Source: Pseudomonas sp. MYb60 (GTDB lineage: Bacteria > Pseudomonadota > Gammaproteobacteria > Pseudomonadales > Pseudomonadaceae). Taken from it: 64,000 nucleotides of DNA. The stretch lies in assembly GCF_002979555.1 (NCBI RefSeq), contig NZ_PCOZ01000001.1:1-64000 (forward strand), given 5' to 3'. Under the pieces are notes generated by a model. It saw only the letters and a list, made by a program, of their open reading frames with translations, had not been told where the DNA came from and made no database searches. Made by a program: the position numbers and the translations under genes. This document shows, piece after piece, positions 47,371 through 57,132 of this stretch; position 1 is the stretch's first letter; each line of letters starts with the position of its first letter.

Positions 47371-48975
47371 TTATGGGGTGATGCTGACGCCCGAGAACAC
47401 GTTCCGGCCGAAGGGGCTCACTTTGAAGCCCTCGACTTTCACGCTTAACGGTTGGTTGACCGTCGAGTGGGCGACTGGCGTGATCGGCACCTGCTGCTTG
47501 AGCAGTTGCTGCGCCTGTTTGTACAGAACAGTCCGTTGTTCGCGGTCGGTGACGACCTTGGCTTCTTTGATCAGCTTGTCGTAGGCCGGGTCGCACCACA
47601 TGGAGTAGTTGTTCCCGCCGATGGCGTCGCAGCTGTACAAGGTGCCCAGCCAGTTGTCCGGGTCCCCATTGTCGCCAGTCCAGCCAATCAGGCTGACATC
47701 GTGCTCACCGTTCTTGGTGCGCTTGATGTATTCACCCCATTCGTAGCTGACGATCTTGACCTTGAGGCCGATCTTGGCCCAGTCGCTTTGCAGCATCTCG
47801 GCCATCAGCTTGGCGTTGGGGTTGTAAGGACGTTGCACCGGCATTGCCCACAGGGTGATCTCGGTGCCTTCCTTGACGCCGGCGGCCTTGAGCAACTCCT
47901 TGGCTTTTTCCGGGTTGTAGGCGGCGTCCTTGATGGTGTCGTCGTAGGACCACTGCGTTGGCGGCATGGCGTTCACCGCCAGTTGCCCCGCGCCCTGGTA
48001 TACGGCGTTGAGGATGCTTGGCTTGTTCACGGCCATGTCCAGCGCCTGACGCACTTCGAGCTGGTCGAAGGGCTTGTGCCGCACGTTGTAGGCGATATAG
48101 CCGAGGTTGAAACCCGGCTTGCTCATCAGTTGCAACTTGGGGTCGGCCTTGAGGGCGTCGACATCAGCCGGACGCGGATGCAGGGTCACCTGGCATTCGC
48201 CGGCCTTGAGCTTCTGCACCCGCACCGAGGCGTCGGTGTTGATGGCGAAGATCAGTTGGTCGAGCTTTACGCGGCTCGGGTCCCAGTACTGTTTGTTGCC
48301 CACATAGCGGATCTGCGAGTCTTTCTGATAGCGCTGGAACACGAACGGGCCCGTGCCAATGGGCTTCTGGTTGATGTCGCTGGGCTTGCCGGCCTTGAGC
48401 AGTTGCTCGGCGTATTCGGCCGACAGGATCGCCGCGAAGCTCATGGCGATATTCTGGATAAACGCGGCGTCTACCGTGTTCAGGGTCATCACCACGGTGT
48501 GCGGGTCGGTCTTGGCAACCTTGGCGATGTTCTTGTTCAGGCTCATCCCGTTGAAGTACGGAAACTCCGTGGGGTAGGCCTTGCGGAACGGGTGCTCGGG
48601 GTCAAGCATACGGTTGAAGGTGAACAGCACGTCATCGGCGTTGAAGTCCCGGGTCGGCTTGAATTCCTTGTTGCTGTGGAATTTCACCCCTTCACGCAGG
48701 TGAAAGGTGTAGGTCAGGCCGTCTTCGGAAATATCCCACTTGGTTGCCAGCCCAGGCACTACGTTGGTCTCGCCTTTTTCAAACTCCACCAGGCGGTTGT
48801 ACAAGGGTTCCGCCGCATCGTTGTCGGTGGCGGTGGTGTATTGCGCGGTGTCAAAACCGGCCGGACTGCCTTCGGAGCAGAACACCAGGCTCTGCTTTTC
48901 GGCCGCTTGGCCCATCGTGGCCACAGCCAGCAGGCTGGTGGCGAACATTGCGGATAGAACGGTGGTATGGCGCAT
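47371..48975 (-). CDS. dppA3: Dipeptide-binding periplasmic protein (DppA paralogue)
   Basis: 534 residues. A signal peptide ends near AAEKQ. The core shows LVFCSEGSPAGFDTAQYTT, PTRDFNADDVLFTFNRML, QKPIGTGPFVFQRYQKDSQ and LIGWTGDNGDPDNWLG, the family-5 peptide-binder motifs. Two cysteines (SCDA, WCDP) may form a disulphide. It is closely similar to the two upstream paralogues. It precedes the porin; the suffix reflects position relative to the P. aeruginosa cluster. Confidence 0.9.
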   Translation of the reverse strand: MRHTTVLSAMFATSLLAVATMGQAAEKQSLVFCSEGSPAGFDTAQYTTATDNDAAEPLYNRLVEFEKGETNVVPGLATKWDISEDGLTYTFHLREGVKFHSNKEFKPTRDFNADDVLFTFNRMLDPEHPFRKAYPTEFPYFNGMSLNKNIAKVAKTDPHTVVMTLNTVDAAFIQNIAMSFAAILSAEYAEQLLKAGKPSDINQKPIGTGPFVFQRYQKDSQIRYVGNKQYWDPSRVKLDQLIFAINTDASVRVQKLKAGECQVTLHPRPADVDALKADPKLQLMSKPGFNLGYIAYNVRHKPFDQLEVRQALDMAVNKPSILNAVYQGAGQLAVNAMPPTQWSYDDTIKDAAYNPEKAKELLKAAGVKEGTEITLWAMPVQRPYNPNAKLMAEMLQSDWAKIGLKVKIVSYEWGEYIKRTKNGEHDVSLIGWTGDNGDPDNWLGTLYSCDAIGGNNYSMWCDPAYDKLIKEAKVVTDREQRTVLYKQAQQLLKQQVPITPVAHSTVNQPLSVKVEGFKVSPFGRNVFSGVSITP

Positions 48976-49277
48976 GACGATCCCGATCCTTATTTCTAGT
49001 TGTCATCAGCGAGCGATCACCCAGCCACCCGGGCTGGGGATATCACTGATCCCAGATACGGCAAATGCCTTCCCAGACTGATAGCGCTGCCGTCCTACGA
49101 CGTTATGGGTCGTGGCGCTGGCAGTAAATGCGAAAAGTCTGACTGACCTTGTAGGCAACGGAGACATAAAGCGCAGTTCGTTGCTGTAGGAAGCATCGAT
49201 AGCGAATGTGGTCTGTTTCCTAAGGCCCAGGCGGACGCAATAACGGCGACGTTAGGAAACGTCGCCGTCACGGGCCC
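48976..49277. other. Intergenic region between two binding-protein genes, with a terminator
   Basis: 302 bases without a gene. At 49243-49268 there is an 11-bp stem ACGGCGACGTT / AACGTCGCCGT followed in the minus-strand transcript by ATTGCG; it lies just after the upstream paralogue's stop and likely reduces read-through. In P. aeruginosa this position holds the regulator psdR and a metallopeptidase gene (from memory); neither is present here. Confidence 0.6.
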
Positions 49278-50906
49278 TTACTTGCCGCTGACGCTCACGC
49301 CGTAGAAGGAGTTCAAGCCAAACGGGCTGATCTTGAAGTCCTGCACGGTGTTGCGCATGGGTTGATACACCGTCGAGTGCGCGATAGGTGTCATCGGGAC
49401 TGCATCTTTAAGGATATGTTGCGCCTGCTTGTACAGCTCGGTGCGTTTGGCGACGTCCGACGTGGCCTTGGCTTCTTTCACGATGCCGTCGAATTTCTTG
49501 TCACACCATTTGGAGAAGTTGTTGCCCGCCAGCGAGTCGCAGCCGAACAGCACGTTCAGCCAGTTGTCCGGGTCACCATTGTCACCGCTCCAGCCAATGA
49601 TCATGGCCTGGTTCTCGCCACCCTTGGAACGCTTGATGTACTCGCCCCATTCGTAGCTGGTGATCTTGACCTTCAAGCCGATCTTGGACCAGTCGTTCTG
49701 CAGCATTTCGGCCATCAGCTTGGCGTTCGGGTTGTACGGACGCTGAACCGGCATGGCCCACAGCACGATCTCGGTACCTTCCTTGACGCCGGCTTCCTTG
49801 AGCAGCGCCTTGGCTTTCTCAGGGTCGTACTTGGCGTCCTTGATGGTGGTGTCGTAGGACCACTGGGTCGGCGGCATGGCGTTGACCGCCAGTTGGCCGG
49901 CGCCCTGGTATACGGAGTCGATGATCTGCTGCTTGTTCACCGACATGTCCAGCGCCTGGCGCACGCGCAGGTCAGCCAGCGGGTTTGGCTGGTCGCTGCC
50001 CTTGACCTTGTCCATCACGTTGTAGGCCACGTAGCCCAGGTTGAAACCGGCTTGGTTCGGCAGTTTCAGGTCCTTGTCGGCTTCCAGCGCCTTGAGGTCG
50101 GCCGGACGTGGGAACAGCGTGATCTGGCATTCGTTTTTCTTGAGCTTCTGGATACGCACCGACGGGTCAGTGGTGATGGCGAAGATCAGGTTGTCGATCT
50201 TCACGTCCTCAGGTTTCCAGTAGTCCTTGTTGCCGGTGTAACGGATGTTCGAGTCTTTCTGGTAGCTCTTGAACACGAACGGGCCAGTGCCGATTGGCTT
50301 CTGGTTGATGTCGGCAGGCTTGCCGTCTTTCAACAGCTGGGCGGCGTATTCAGCCGACTGGACCGACGCGAAACTCATTGCCAGGTTCTGGATGAAAGCG
50401 GCGTCCACGGTGCCAAGGGTGAACTTGACGGTATGGTCATCGACTTTCTCGATTTTCTTGATGTTGGTGTCCATCCCCATGTCCGTGAAGTACGGGAATT
50501 CAGTGGGGTAGGCCTTACGGAACGGATCGTCCTTGTTGATCATGCGGTTGAACGTGAAGAGCACGTCATCGGCATTGAAGGCACGGGTCGGTTTGAAATA
50601 CGGGGTGGTGTGGAACTTGACGCCTTCGCGCAGGTGGAAGGTGTAGGTCAGGCCGTCTTCAGAGACGTCCCATTTTGTCGCCAGGCCAGGAATCACAGCG
50701 GTGCCGCCGCGTTCGAACTGGGTCAGGCGGTTGAACATGGTTTCGGCCGAGGCATCGAAGTCTGTTCCGGTGGTGTACTGGCCTGGGTCAAAACCGGCCG
50801 GGCTCCCTTCGGAGCAGAACACCAGGTTAGTCGCCGCGTGGGCGAATGGGGCGGCGGCCAAAAGGCCTGCGCTCACTAATAACGGAAGGACTGCGTGTTT
50901 AAGCAT
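49278..50906 (-). CDS. dppA2: Dipeptide-binding periplasmic protein (DppA paralogue)
   Basis: 542 residues. Signal peptide MLKHAVLPLLVSAGLLAAAPFAHA. The core shows LVFCSEGSPAGFDPGQYTTGTDFDASAETMFNRL, PTRAFNADDVLFTFNRM, KPIGTGPFVFKSYQKDSN and IIGWSGDNGDPDNWLN. The ATG at 50906 has GAGG upstream; a longer start at 50930 is less likely. It has terminators on both sides and so may be its own transcription unit. Confidence 0.9.
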   Translation of the reverse strand: MLKHAVLPLLVSAGLLAAAPFAHAATNLVFCSEGSPAGFDPGQYTTGTDFDASAETMFNRLTQFERGGTAVIPGLATKWDVSEDGLTYTFHLREGVKFHTTPYFKPTRAFNADDVLFTFNRMINKDDPFRKAYPTEFPYFTDMGMDTNIKKIEKVDDHTVKFTLGTVDAAFIQNLAMSFASVQSAEYAAQLLKDGKPADINQKPIGTGPFVFKSYQKDSNIRYTGNKDYWKPEDVKIDNLIFAITTDPSVRIQKLKKNECQITLFPRPADLKALEADKDLKLPNQAGFNLGYVAYNVMDKVKGSDQPNPLADLRVRQALDMSVNKQQIIDSVYQGAGQLAVNAMPPTQWSYDTTIKDAKYDPEKAKALLKEAGVKEGTEIVLWAMPVQRPYNPNAKLMAEMLQNDWSKIGLKVKITSYEWGEYIKRSKGGENQAMIIGWSGDNGDPDNWLNVLFGCDSLAGNNFSKWCDKKFDGIVKEAKATSDVAKRTELYKQAQHILKDAVPMTPIAHSTVYQPMRNTVQDFKISPFGLNSFYGVSVSGK

Positions 50907-51116
50907 GTTGGCCTCATGATTTGTTGTCATTTTTGGTGGTGAGGGCGACCTCGTGAGCCGGCCTGCGGATACTTATGCAGGCGCCATACCCATTGCAAGA
51001 TGTTGAACTGTTGCGAGGGTGAAACAGTGGTACGAGCGTACAAGAATGTCGCAATTATGAAACTTTCGACATGATTGTGACAGTTTGGAGGGTTTTTTCG
51101 GTGCAGACGGCGCACC

Positions 51117-51155
51117 AAAAAAGCTCAACCGAGGCGTCTGGCGCACTCGGTTGGG
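51117..51155 (-). terminator. Intrinsic terminator after the first binding-protein gene
   Basis: A 10-bp stem (51124-51133 with 51146-51155, one G-U pair) followed by TTTTTT in the minus-strand transcript, about ten bases past the stop at 51165. The remaining 50907-51116 is the promoter region of the next paralogue. Confidence 0.85.
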
Positions 51156-51164
51156 GCTGCTCTG

Positions 51165-52766
51165 TTACTTATCTAGACTCACGCCGTAGAAGGGCGTCAG
51201 GCCAAACGGGCTGATTTTGAAATCCTGGACTTCCTTGCGCAGCGGCTGGAACACCGTCGAGTTCGCAATGGGCGTGATAGGTACCTGTTCTTTAAGGATT
51301 TTTTGCGCCTGTTGATACCACTTGATGCGTTGCTCGCGGTCACTGCTGACCTTGGCCTGCTGCACCAATTTGTCGTAGGCCGGGTTACACCACTTGGCGT
51401 AGTTGCTGCCCTTCACCGCAGCACAACTGTAGAGCACGCCGAGCCAGTTATCCGGGTCGCCGTTGTCACCGGTCCAGCCGTAAATCATTGCGTCGTGCTC
51501 GCCGTTCTTGGCGCGCTTGATGTATTCACCCCACTCATAGCTGACGATGTTGGCCTTGATGCCGATCTTTGCCCAATCCTGCTGGATCATTTGCGCCGAC
51601 ATGCGCGCGTTCGGATTGGACGCGCGCTGTACGGTCATGGCCCACAGGTCGAGAGTGGTGCCAGGTGCAACCCCTGCTTCTTTTAGTAGCGCCTTGGCCT
51701 TGGTCGGATCGTAGGGCGCGTCCTTGATGGTTGGGTCATAAGACCACTGCGCCGGAGGCAGGGCGTTCTGCGCCAATTGCCCGGCGCTCTGGTACACGGC
51801 CTTGATGATCGCCGGCTTGTCGATCGCCATGTCCAGGGCCTGGCGCACCTTGAGTTGGTCCAGCGGTGGATGGGTCACGTTGTAGGCCAGGAACCCCAGG
51901 TTGAAACCGGCTTGTTGCAGCACGCGCAGGTTGGGGTCCTGCTGCATCACCTCGATATCGGCCGGGCGCGGGTAGCCGCTGACCTGGCACTCACCGGCCT
52001 TGAGCTTTTGCAGGCGCGAGGCGGCGTCGGGAGTGATGGCGAATACCAGGTTGTCGAGCTTCACGTCCTCGGGTTTCCAGTACTGCTTGTTGGCGACGTA
52101 GCGAATCTGCGAGTCCTTCTGGTAGCGCTTGAACACGAACGGCCCGGTGCCGACCGGTTTCTGGTTGATGTCGGAGGCCTTGCCTTCCTTCATCAACTGC
52201 GCCGCGTATTCGGCGGACTGCACCGAGGCGAAGCTCATCGCCAGGTTCTGCACGAAGGCGGCGTCCACGTTATTGAGGTTGAAGCGCACGCTGTGGTCGT
52301 CGAGTTTTTCGACGCGCTTGATCGTGGTGTTGAGGCCCATATCGGTGAAGTAGGGCGACTCGGACGGGTAGGCGTGGCGGAACGGACTTTGTGCATCCAG
52401 CAATCGATTGAAGGTGAACAGCACGTCGTCGGCGTTGAAGTCGCGGGTCGGCGTGAAGAAGTCCGTGGTATGAAACTTCACCCCATCGCGTAGGTGAAAG
52501 GTATACGCCAGGCCGTCATTGGACACCTCCCAGTTCGTCGCCAGGCCCGGTTCGACTTCGGTACCGCCCCGCTTGAACTGGGTCAGGCGGTTGAACACGG
52601 TTTCGGCAGAGGCGTCGAAATCAGTACCACTGGTGTATTGGCTGGGGTCGAAACCGGCAGGGCTGGCTTCAGAGCAGTAGACCAGAGTGCTGGCCGCGTG
52701 GGCCATAGGCATGAAGGCCAACAGGCCTGCGGCGAGCAGGAGCGGTTTTAAGGCAATTCTTTCCAT
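51165..52766 (-). CDS. dppA1: Dipeptide-binding periplasmic protein (DppA paralogue, first of cluster)
   Basis: 533 residues. Signal peptide MERIALKPLLLAAGLLAFMPMAHA. The core shows LVYCSEASPAGFDPSQYTSGTDFDASAETVFNRL, PTRDFNADDVLFTFNRLL, KPVGTGPFVFKRYQKDSQ and IYGWTGDNGDPDNWLG. The ATG at 52766 follows AGGGGTCTCC. It is close in sequence to the two next paralogues, suggesting tandem duplication and then specialisation for different peptides. Confidence 0.9.
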   Translation of the reverse strand: MERIALKPLLLAAGLLAFMPMAHAASTLVYCSEASPAGFDPSQYTSGTDFDASAETVFNRLTQFKRGGTEVEPGLATNWEVSNDGLAYTFHLRDGVKFHTTDFFTPTRDFNADDVLFTFNRLLDAQSPFRHAYPSESPYFTDMGLNTTIKRVEKLDDHSVRFNLNNVDAAFVQNLAMSFASVQSAEYAAQLMKEGKASDINQKPVGTGPFVFKRYQKDSQIRYVANKQYWKPEDVKLDNLVFAITPDAASRLQKLKAGECQVSGYPRPADIEVMQQDPNLRVLQQAGFNLGFLAYNVTHPPLDQLKVRQALDMAIDKPAIIKAVYQSAGQLAQNALPPAQWSYDPTIKDAPYDPTKAKALLKEAGVAPGTTLDLWAMTVQRASNPNARMSAQMIQQDWAKIGIKANIVSYEWGEYIKRAKNGEHDAMIYGWTGDNGDPDNWLGVLYSCAAVKGSNYAKWCNPAYDKLVQQAKVSSDREQRIKWYQQAQKILKEQVPITPIANSTVFQPLRKEVQDFKISPFGLTPFYGVSLDK

Positions 52767-52804
52767 GGAGACCCCTGAAGTGGCAGGCATTTATAAGCTG
52801 GCTA

Positions 52805-52836
52805 TAAAAACGGCGATAACCGAGGTTACCGCCGTT
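52805..52836 (-). terminator. Intrinsic terminator after the first toxin-like gene
   Basis: A 13-bp stem (52809-52821 with 52824-52836, one G-U type pair) followed by TTTTATAG in the minus-strand transcript, 28 bases past the stop at 52864. It leaves no room for an immunity gene before the dpp cluster. Confidence 0.85.
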
Positions 52837-52863
52837 CAGGGAGGCCTGGTAGAGGAGCAGCGG

Positions 52864-55800
52864 TTATCCGTTCAGTTTAGGTGTGATCTGTATGCGTATG
52901 GGCGCGGACTTATCCATCACATACCCATCGCTGTCGATGTCATTGCTGGCACGGAAAGTGACCGTTCTTGATGTGTGGGTCGTGATGTCTGTCAGCGGCT
53001 CAAGCTCGCCATTCTCCGTGTTGAGCCGGGAGAGTTTGAAGTCGGTTTCACCGGTGACGGTAGTCGTCGCGCTGGCCGGATCATAGTTGACGTAGTAGTG
53101 CTGCTCGCCGCCGCTGGAGAGCATCGGCTCTTTCAATCGGGGTGTCCTGAACTCCTCCGGAATTGGGGCCAGCAGCCATTGGTTGGCGACTTCAGACACC
53201 CGCGCTCTCAGCGCCGGGTCAGGCATGAACCGCTCCAATGCTTCAATGTTTTGCTGTTTGATTGCATCGATTTCTTCCTCCGATGCGAGGGTGCCTTTAA
53301 GCGCTTGGAAATTTTTTATATCTTCGCCGACGTCAATTTCCAACTGGCTGCCGTCAGGTTTTTTTATCGTCAATCTGCTTCGATTTAGATCTTTGATAAA
53401 TTGGTCGCTGTAGTCATTCGTCCCGAATCCCGGCGTGTTGGCTTTAGGCGGCTGTGTTGCCCATTCCGGGTTTTCCTCGGATACCCAGGAAATTTGCGGC
53501 ACGGTTTCGCCCTGTTCTGTCAGGGTGATCCCGTAGGTGTAGGTGTGGTTTTCATCCAGTCTGAAATAGTTGTCCAGCGTATCGGCACCTTTCATTTTCG
53601 AACCATTGAGTTCAAGGAATTCGTCCGATAGGCGTGGTGGCGCTTTGGGCTCGGCGCTCGGCGAGGGTGGAGCGGCGCGTTTCCACCACGCACCACCGTC
53701 GCCCGGGGCGCGGGCCCATTCGCCATTGCGTCCAGGCGTTACCACCATTAATCCTGCGCCATTCTCTGGATTCATGATTTTTGCCCATGGATTGCCCGAT
53801 CTGTATTGGCCCGAGATTTCATATACGTTGCTTTTCCCAGTCTCATCGGTAAAGCGCACAAACTGGCGCGGCGCACCGGTGCTATCCGTTATTCGGTAAA
53901 CCCCCTGTGCATCGCGGGTGGCATTCTTGATCAATGCCTCACCGTCGGCGACGGCGTATTGCGCCATGGGGATGAGTGAAATGGACCTTGGCAGGGGCGC
54001 CTTGGCCGGTTCATCGATAACGCGGTTGCCGCGGGAGGTCCCCGGTTGCGGCTCCTCGATGACAGGGCGTTCGGGTTGGACACGCGGCTTCAGAGGGGTT
54101 GATCCGCTCTCGGGCGCGATCGCGAAAGGGTCTTCAGGACGGGCGCTGGCCCCAATGGAAAACAACGTGTTCAACAGGCCATCAAATGCCTTGGATGCAC
54201 CGTCTTTGCGCTCAGCCTGATTGTCGCCTGAGTATGCTTTTTCCTCTCCCAGCGCGACTTCGGTCAAACCCGTGATGACTGCCGCAGCGGCGACCGGGGC
54301 CGCGATGGGGGCAAGCTTGGCCAGCAATCCCGCAGCCACGGTAATGTCGTTCAGCCAAGTGTCCCGGATCACCTCGCTGTTGGATTTGATCACGACGTCG
54401 GCATCGCTGCTCATGCGCGCCTTGGTGGCGGAGGCCAGGGTGGAAAACACATCGCCTTCGATCTTGGAACGGCCGGCAGTGACAGCCGGTGCGTTCAAGC
54501 TTGCGCTCGCCATTTCGTCGAGTAAGGTGTCCAGGCCTTTCGTCTTTCTTCCCATTCCCGCAAGGGAGGCAACGGGGATAAGTCCCTCCAGCATGCTTTC
54601 AGCCAGGCCAGGTTTATGTGCGTGGTCTTGCCGAGCTGCCAGCGGAAAATGAGCCGCCAAGGCCTCGCGTTTTTTGGGGTTCCTGGCTTGTTCGCTGAGC
54701 CACTCGTTCAACGTGTCCAGAGAATCAAATCTCAGAAAAGCCGGCTCGGCGCCCGGTATGTAGAGCACTTGCCGGCGCCCGTCCTGCGCACTGAATCGCA
54801 GAATATCGCTGGACGCGATCCCATGGATGTCGAGGGCGTGCGCTTGCACCGTTGCATTGACCGCAGCCTTGGCCCTGAGCTGCTCGACGCTCAGCGGTGC
54901 GTTTTCGTCGAGTGGCAGGTTGGACACGGCGCCCATGATCAGTCGGTAGTCTTCGCGCGTAAATCGCAGTTCGGGCGGCTGCACCGCTTGTTCTGCCGCG
55001 GGCCTGGCCTCGGCCGCCTTCAATTGCTTGCGGGCTTGATAGGTGAATTCTCCTTTGATGGCGGCCTCATAGTTTTCAGTATGAGTGCGCCAGAAACTCT
55101 CGATTTTCTTGTCCATCTGGCCCTGGAAATCGGTTTTCCAGCTCTCGTGCATGAGCTTGGACGGGGCCAGCGGGAATTCGTTGCGGGCACCATAGCCTCC
55201 TTTAGCACCGGCGCCGTAGCCAACGGTATACAGGCCGGAGTGAGTATCCAGTTCACCTGGAATTCCGTCATGTGCGGAGAAGTTTTTCAGCAGCGCATCG
55301 GGCAGGCGCAAGGACGATTTTGGCTCATCGTCGAGATGCTCGGTGCCCGAGGCGGTGGCTCCATACAGGGGGGTGTTGTAGTTGTCGAAGCGATTGAAAT
55401 AGAGGGTGTCCGCGTCGACCTGTTTGCCGGTCAACTTGAAAATCATTGCCTCCGCCCACTTCTTCGCTTCTGCCCGCGTGTTGGGCAGGTGAGTGGCAAC
55501 ACCGACGGCCAGGCGCTTGTACTCCAACGCTTGAGGCGCGCTGCCATAGAACTTGGCTGCATTCTGTTGGTGCACGGCCAAGGCCTGCGCTGAACGGCTA
55601 CTGGCTGGGCGCGTACGATCGTCCGCCGCGATAGGGTCGAAGGCTTTCTGCTGCTCCAGGTGCCTGATTTGCTCATTGGCCTGGGCGCGACGCGAAGGAA
55701 GCGGTATGCCCTGGAAATTCGCGACGTCCTTTGCGCTGACCTGTGTGAAACCCTCACCGAATCGCACACGCAGTGGGCCTTTGTCTTCGGGGGCGATCAC

Positions 55801-56226
55801 CTTTGCCGCGGCCAGCAGGGGGCCTGACACCTGCGCCCAGCCCGATGTGTCCGAAAGGTGGAAGGTTTTTGTTTTACCGTCTGCCTCGGCGGACAACGTG
55901 CCTTTGAATGGGTCGATGGAAAGCAGGGCCGACGCATCGATTTTCTGCTCGCGCAACCAGCCCTGTACCACAGGGTGCTCAACGAAGGCCCGGTACAGTC
56001 CAAGCCATTGGCCCAATGTGCTCTCGGGTGGGACTTTTATGAGGCCGGCGTTGTTGTGCAGCACTTTGCGTTGCACGGCTTCAAGGTAGGCATGGAGCAG
56101 CGCGGTTTCGTGAGGTGAGTCCGTGGGGCGGGGTTGAGTGATTGGCGCCTGAACGGTGGGGGATGGGATCGAGAAACGCTGGTGTTGGAGCACAGAAGGC
56201 GCAGCGTGAACGGGAGCGGTATGCAT
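52864..56226 (-). CDS. DUF6543 / dermonecrotic-toxin-domain large protein
   Basis: 1120 residues, no signal peptide. It has a Pro-rich N-terminus. A conserved core lies at about 486-527 (VLYIPGAEPAFLRFDSLDTL, EWLSEQARNPKKREALAAHF). A hydrophobic segment follows at about 627-657 (VAAGLLAKLAPIAAPVAAAAV). A beta-rich module at 756-838 (YAVADGEALIKNATRDAQGVY...NVYEI) is shared with the protein at 59210-61906. The C-terminal 270 residues are unique and unrecognised. This resembles the Pseudomonas DUF6543 family of very large putative secreted effectors. The base composition is more AT-rich than its neighbours in places, for example 53270-53400. No immunity gene is adjacent. Confidence 0.75.
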   Translation of the reverse strand: MHTAPVHAAPSVLQHQRFSIPSPTVQAPITQPRPTDSPHETALLHAYLEAVQRKVLHNNAGLIKVPPESTLGQWLGLYRAFVEHPVVQGWLREQKIDASALLSIDPFKGTLSAEADGKTKTFHLSDTSGWAQVSGPLLAAAKVIAPEDKGPLRVRFGEGFTQVSAKDVANFQGIPLPSRRAQANEQIRHLEQQKAFDPIAADDRTRPASSRSAQALAVHQQNAAKFYGSAPQALEYKRLAVGVATHLPNTRAEAKKWAEAMIFKLTGKQVDADTLYFNRFDNYNTPLYGATASGTEHLDDEPKSSLRLPDALLKNFSAHDGIPGELDTHSGLYTVGYGAGAKGGYGARNEFPLAPSKLMHESWKTDFQGQMDKKIESFWRTHTENYEAAIKGEFTYQARKQLKAAEARPAAEQAVQPPELRFTREDYRLIMGAVSNLPLDENAPLSVEQLRAKAAVNATVQAHALDIHGIASSDILRFSAQDGRRQVLYIPGAEPAFLRFDSLDTLNEWLSEQARNPKKREALAAHFPLAARQDHAHKPGLAESMLEGLIPVASLAGMGRKTKGLDTLLDEMASASLNAPAVTAGRSKIEGDVFSTLASATKARMSSDADVVIKSNSEVIRDTWLNDITVAAGLLAKLAPIAAPVAAAAVITGLTEVALGEEKAYSGDNQAERKDGASKAFDGLLNTLFSIGASARPEDPFAIAPESGSTPLKPRVQPERPVIEEPQPGTSRGNRVIDEPAKAPLPRSISLIPMAQYAVADGEALIKNATRDAQGVYRITDSTGAPRQFVRFTDETGKSNVYEISGQYRSGNPWAKIMNPENGAGLMVVTPGRNGEWARAPGDGGAWWKRAAPPSPSAEPKAPPRLSDEFLELNGSKMKGADTLDNYFRLDENHTYTYGITLTEQGETVPQISWVSEENPEWATQPPKANTPGFGTNDYSDQFIKDLNRSRLTIKKPDGSQLEIDVGEDIKNFQALKGTLASEEEIDAIKQQNIEALERFMPDPALRARVSEVANQWLLAPIPEEFRTPRLKEPMLSSGGEQHYYVNYDPASATTTVTGETDFKLSRLNTENGELEPLTDITTHTSRTVTFRASNDIDSDGYVMDKSAPIRIQITPKLNG

Positions 56227-56366
56227 GATGTCGGTTCTCGTGAGGTAAACGAATGCCCAGGCAGCACTCCCTGTGGCTGCGGCATTGTTTGGGTCGCGAA
56301 AACCGGGTGAATGATTCCGGCGAATAGGCCGCGAGATCTGGAAGGCGATGGGTAAAAGTTCTGTAT

Positions 56367-56403
56367 GAAAAAAGGCGCAATCCTATGAAGAGAGCGCCTT
56401 TTC
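56367..56403 (-). terminator. Intrinsic terminator after the SIMPL-domain gene
   Basis: AAAAGGCGC / GCGCCTTTT arms with a loop of about 14 bases, followed by TTTTCATAC in the minus-strand transcript, about 20 bases past the stop at 56422. The remainder of 56227-56366 is the presumed promoter of the toxin-like gene. Confidence 0.75.
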
Positions 56404-56421
56404 TATCAGCGGGAGCGGTGG

Positions 56422-57132
56422 TTATTGCAAGACTTCAATCACCCCGTCGGCGCTCATGTTGACCTGGCTGGTCCCGGCTTCCACTTCCGGTGTCGGTGCT
56501 GAATCGGCCATGGCGGCTTTCATCATCATGCCGCCACGGGCGTAGGGTTGCGGGTAGCCGTTGGTATTGAAGTTCAGGTTGACGATCTTGTAGCCCTTGC
56601 CGCCCAGTGCATCGGTGGCCAGTTGGGCGCGAGCCTTGAAGGCCGCGACGGCGTCCTTGAGCAGCGCGTCTTCGCTGGACTTGCGGGTGGCGTCGGCAAT
56701 GGCGAAGTCCATGCTGTCCATCTTCAGGGTATTCAGCAGTTCGCCGGTGAGTTTGGACAGCGCCGGGAAGTCCGCGCTTTCCAGGCGCACTTCGGCGCGT
56801 TCACGCCAGCCGGTGATCTTCTGGTTCTTGTTGTCGTAGATCGGGTAGCTGTTGCGGCTGCCCTGGCGCAGGGTCACGCCTTTGACTTCACGGGCCTGGC
56901 CCAGGGCCTTGTTCATGGTGGTGGTGATTTCGGCCGCGAGCTTGGCCGGGTCGGCATTCTGGGATTCGGTGTAAAGGGTCACGATCATTTTGTCGCGGGC
57001 AACCTCCTGGCTGACCTCGGCGCGCAGGGAAATCTGGTTGTAGTTCAGTGCGTCAGCGGCCAGTGCAGGCAGGCTGACCAGGGTGCCGACGCTGAGAGTG
57101 ATGACGGCTGCACTGCGAGTGAAACGAGACAT
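56422..57132 (-). CDS. SIMPL-domain periplasmic protein (DUF541)
   Basis: 236 residues. A signal peptide (MSRFTRSAAVITLSVGTLVSLPALA) precedes a single SIMPL/DUF541 domain. Visible landmarks are SLRAEVSQEVARDKMIVTLYTESQNADPAKLAAEI at the start and YKIVNLNFNTNGYPQPYARGGMMMKA near residues 180-205. Relatives include BP26 and YggE, linked to stress tolerance; no enzymatic function is known. It corresponds to PA4495 in PAO1 by position (from memory), divergent from roxS. Confidence 0.9.
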   Translation of the reverse strand: MSRFTRSAAVITLSVGTLVSLPALAADALNYNQISLRAEVSQEVARDKMIVTLYTESQNADPAKLAAEITTTMNKALGQAREVKGVTLRQGSRNSYPIYDNKNQKITGWRERAEVRLESADFPALSKLTGELLNTLKMDSMDFAIADATRKSSEDALLKDAVAAFKARAQLATDALGGKGYKIVNLNFNTNGYPQPYARGGMMMKAAMADSAPTPEVEAGTSQVNMSADGVIEVLQ

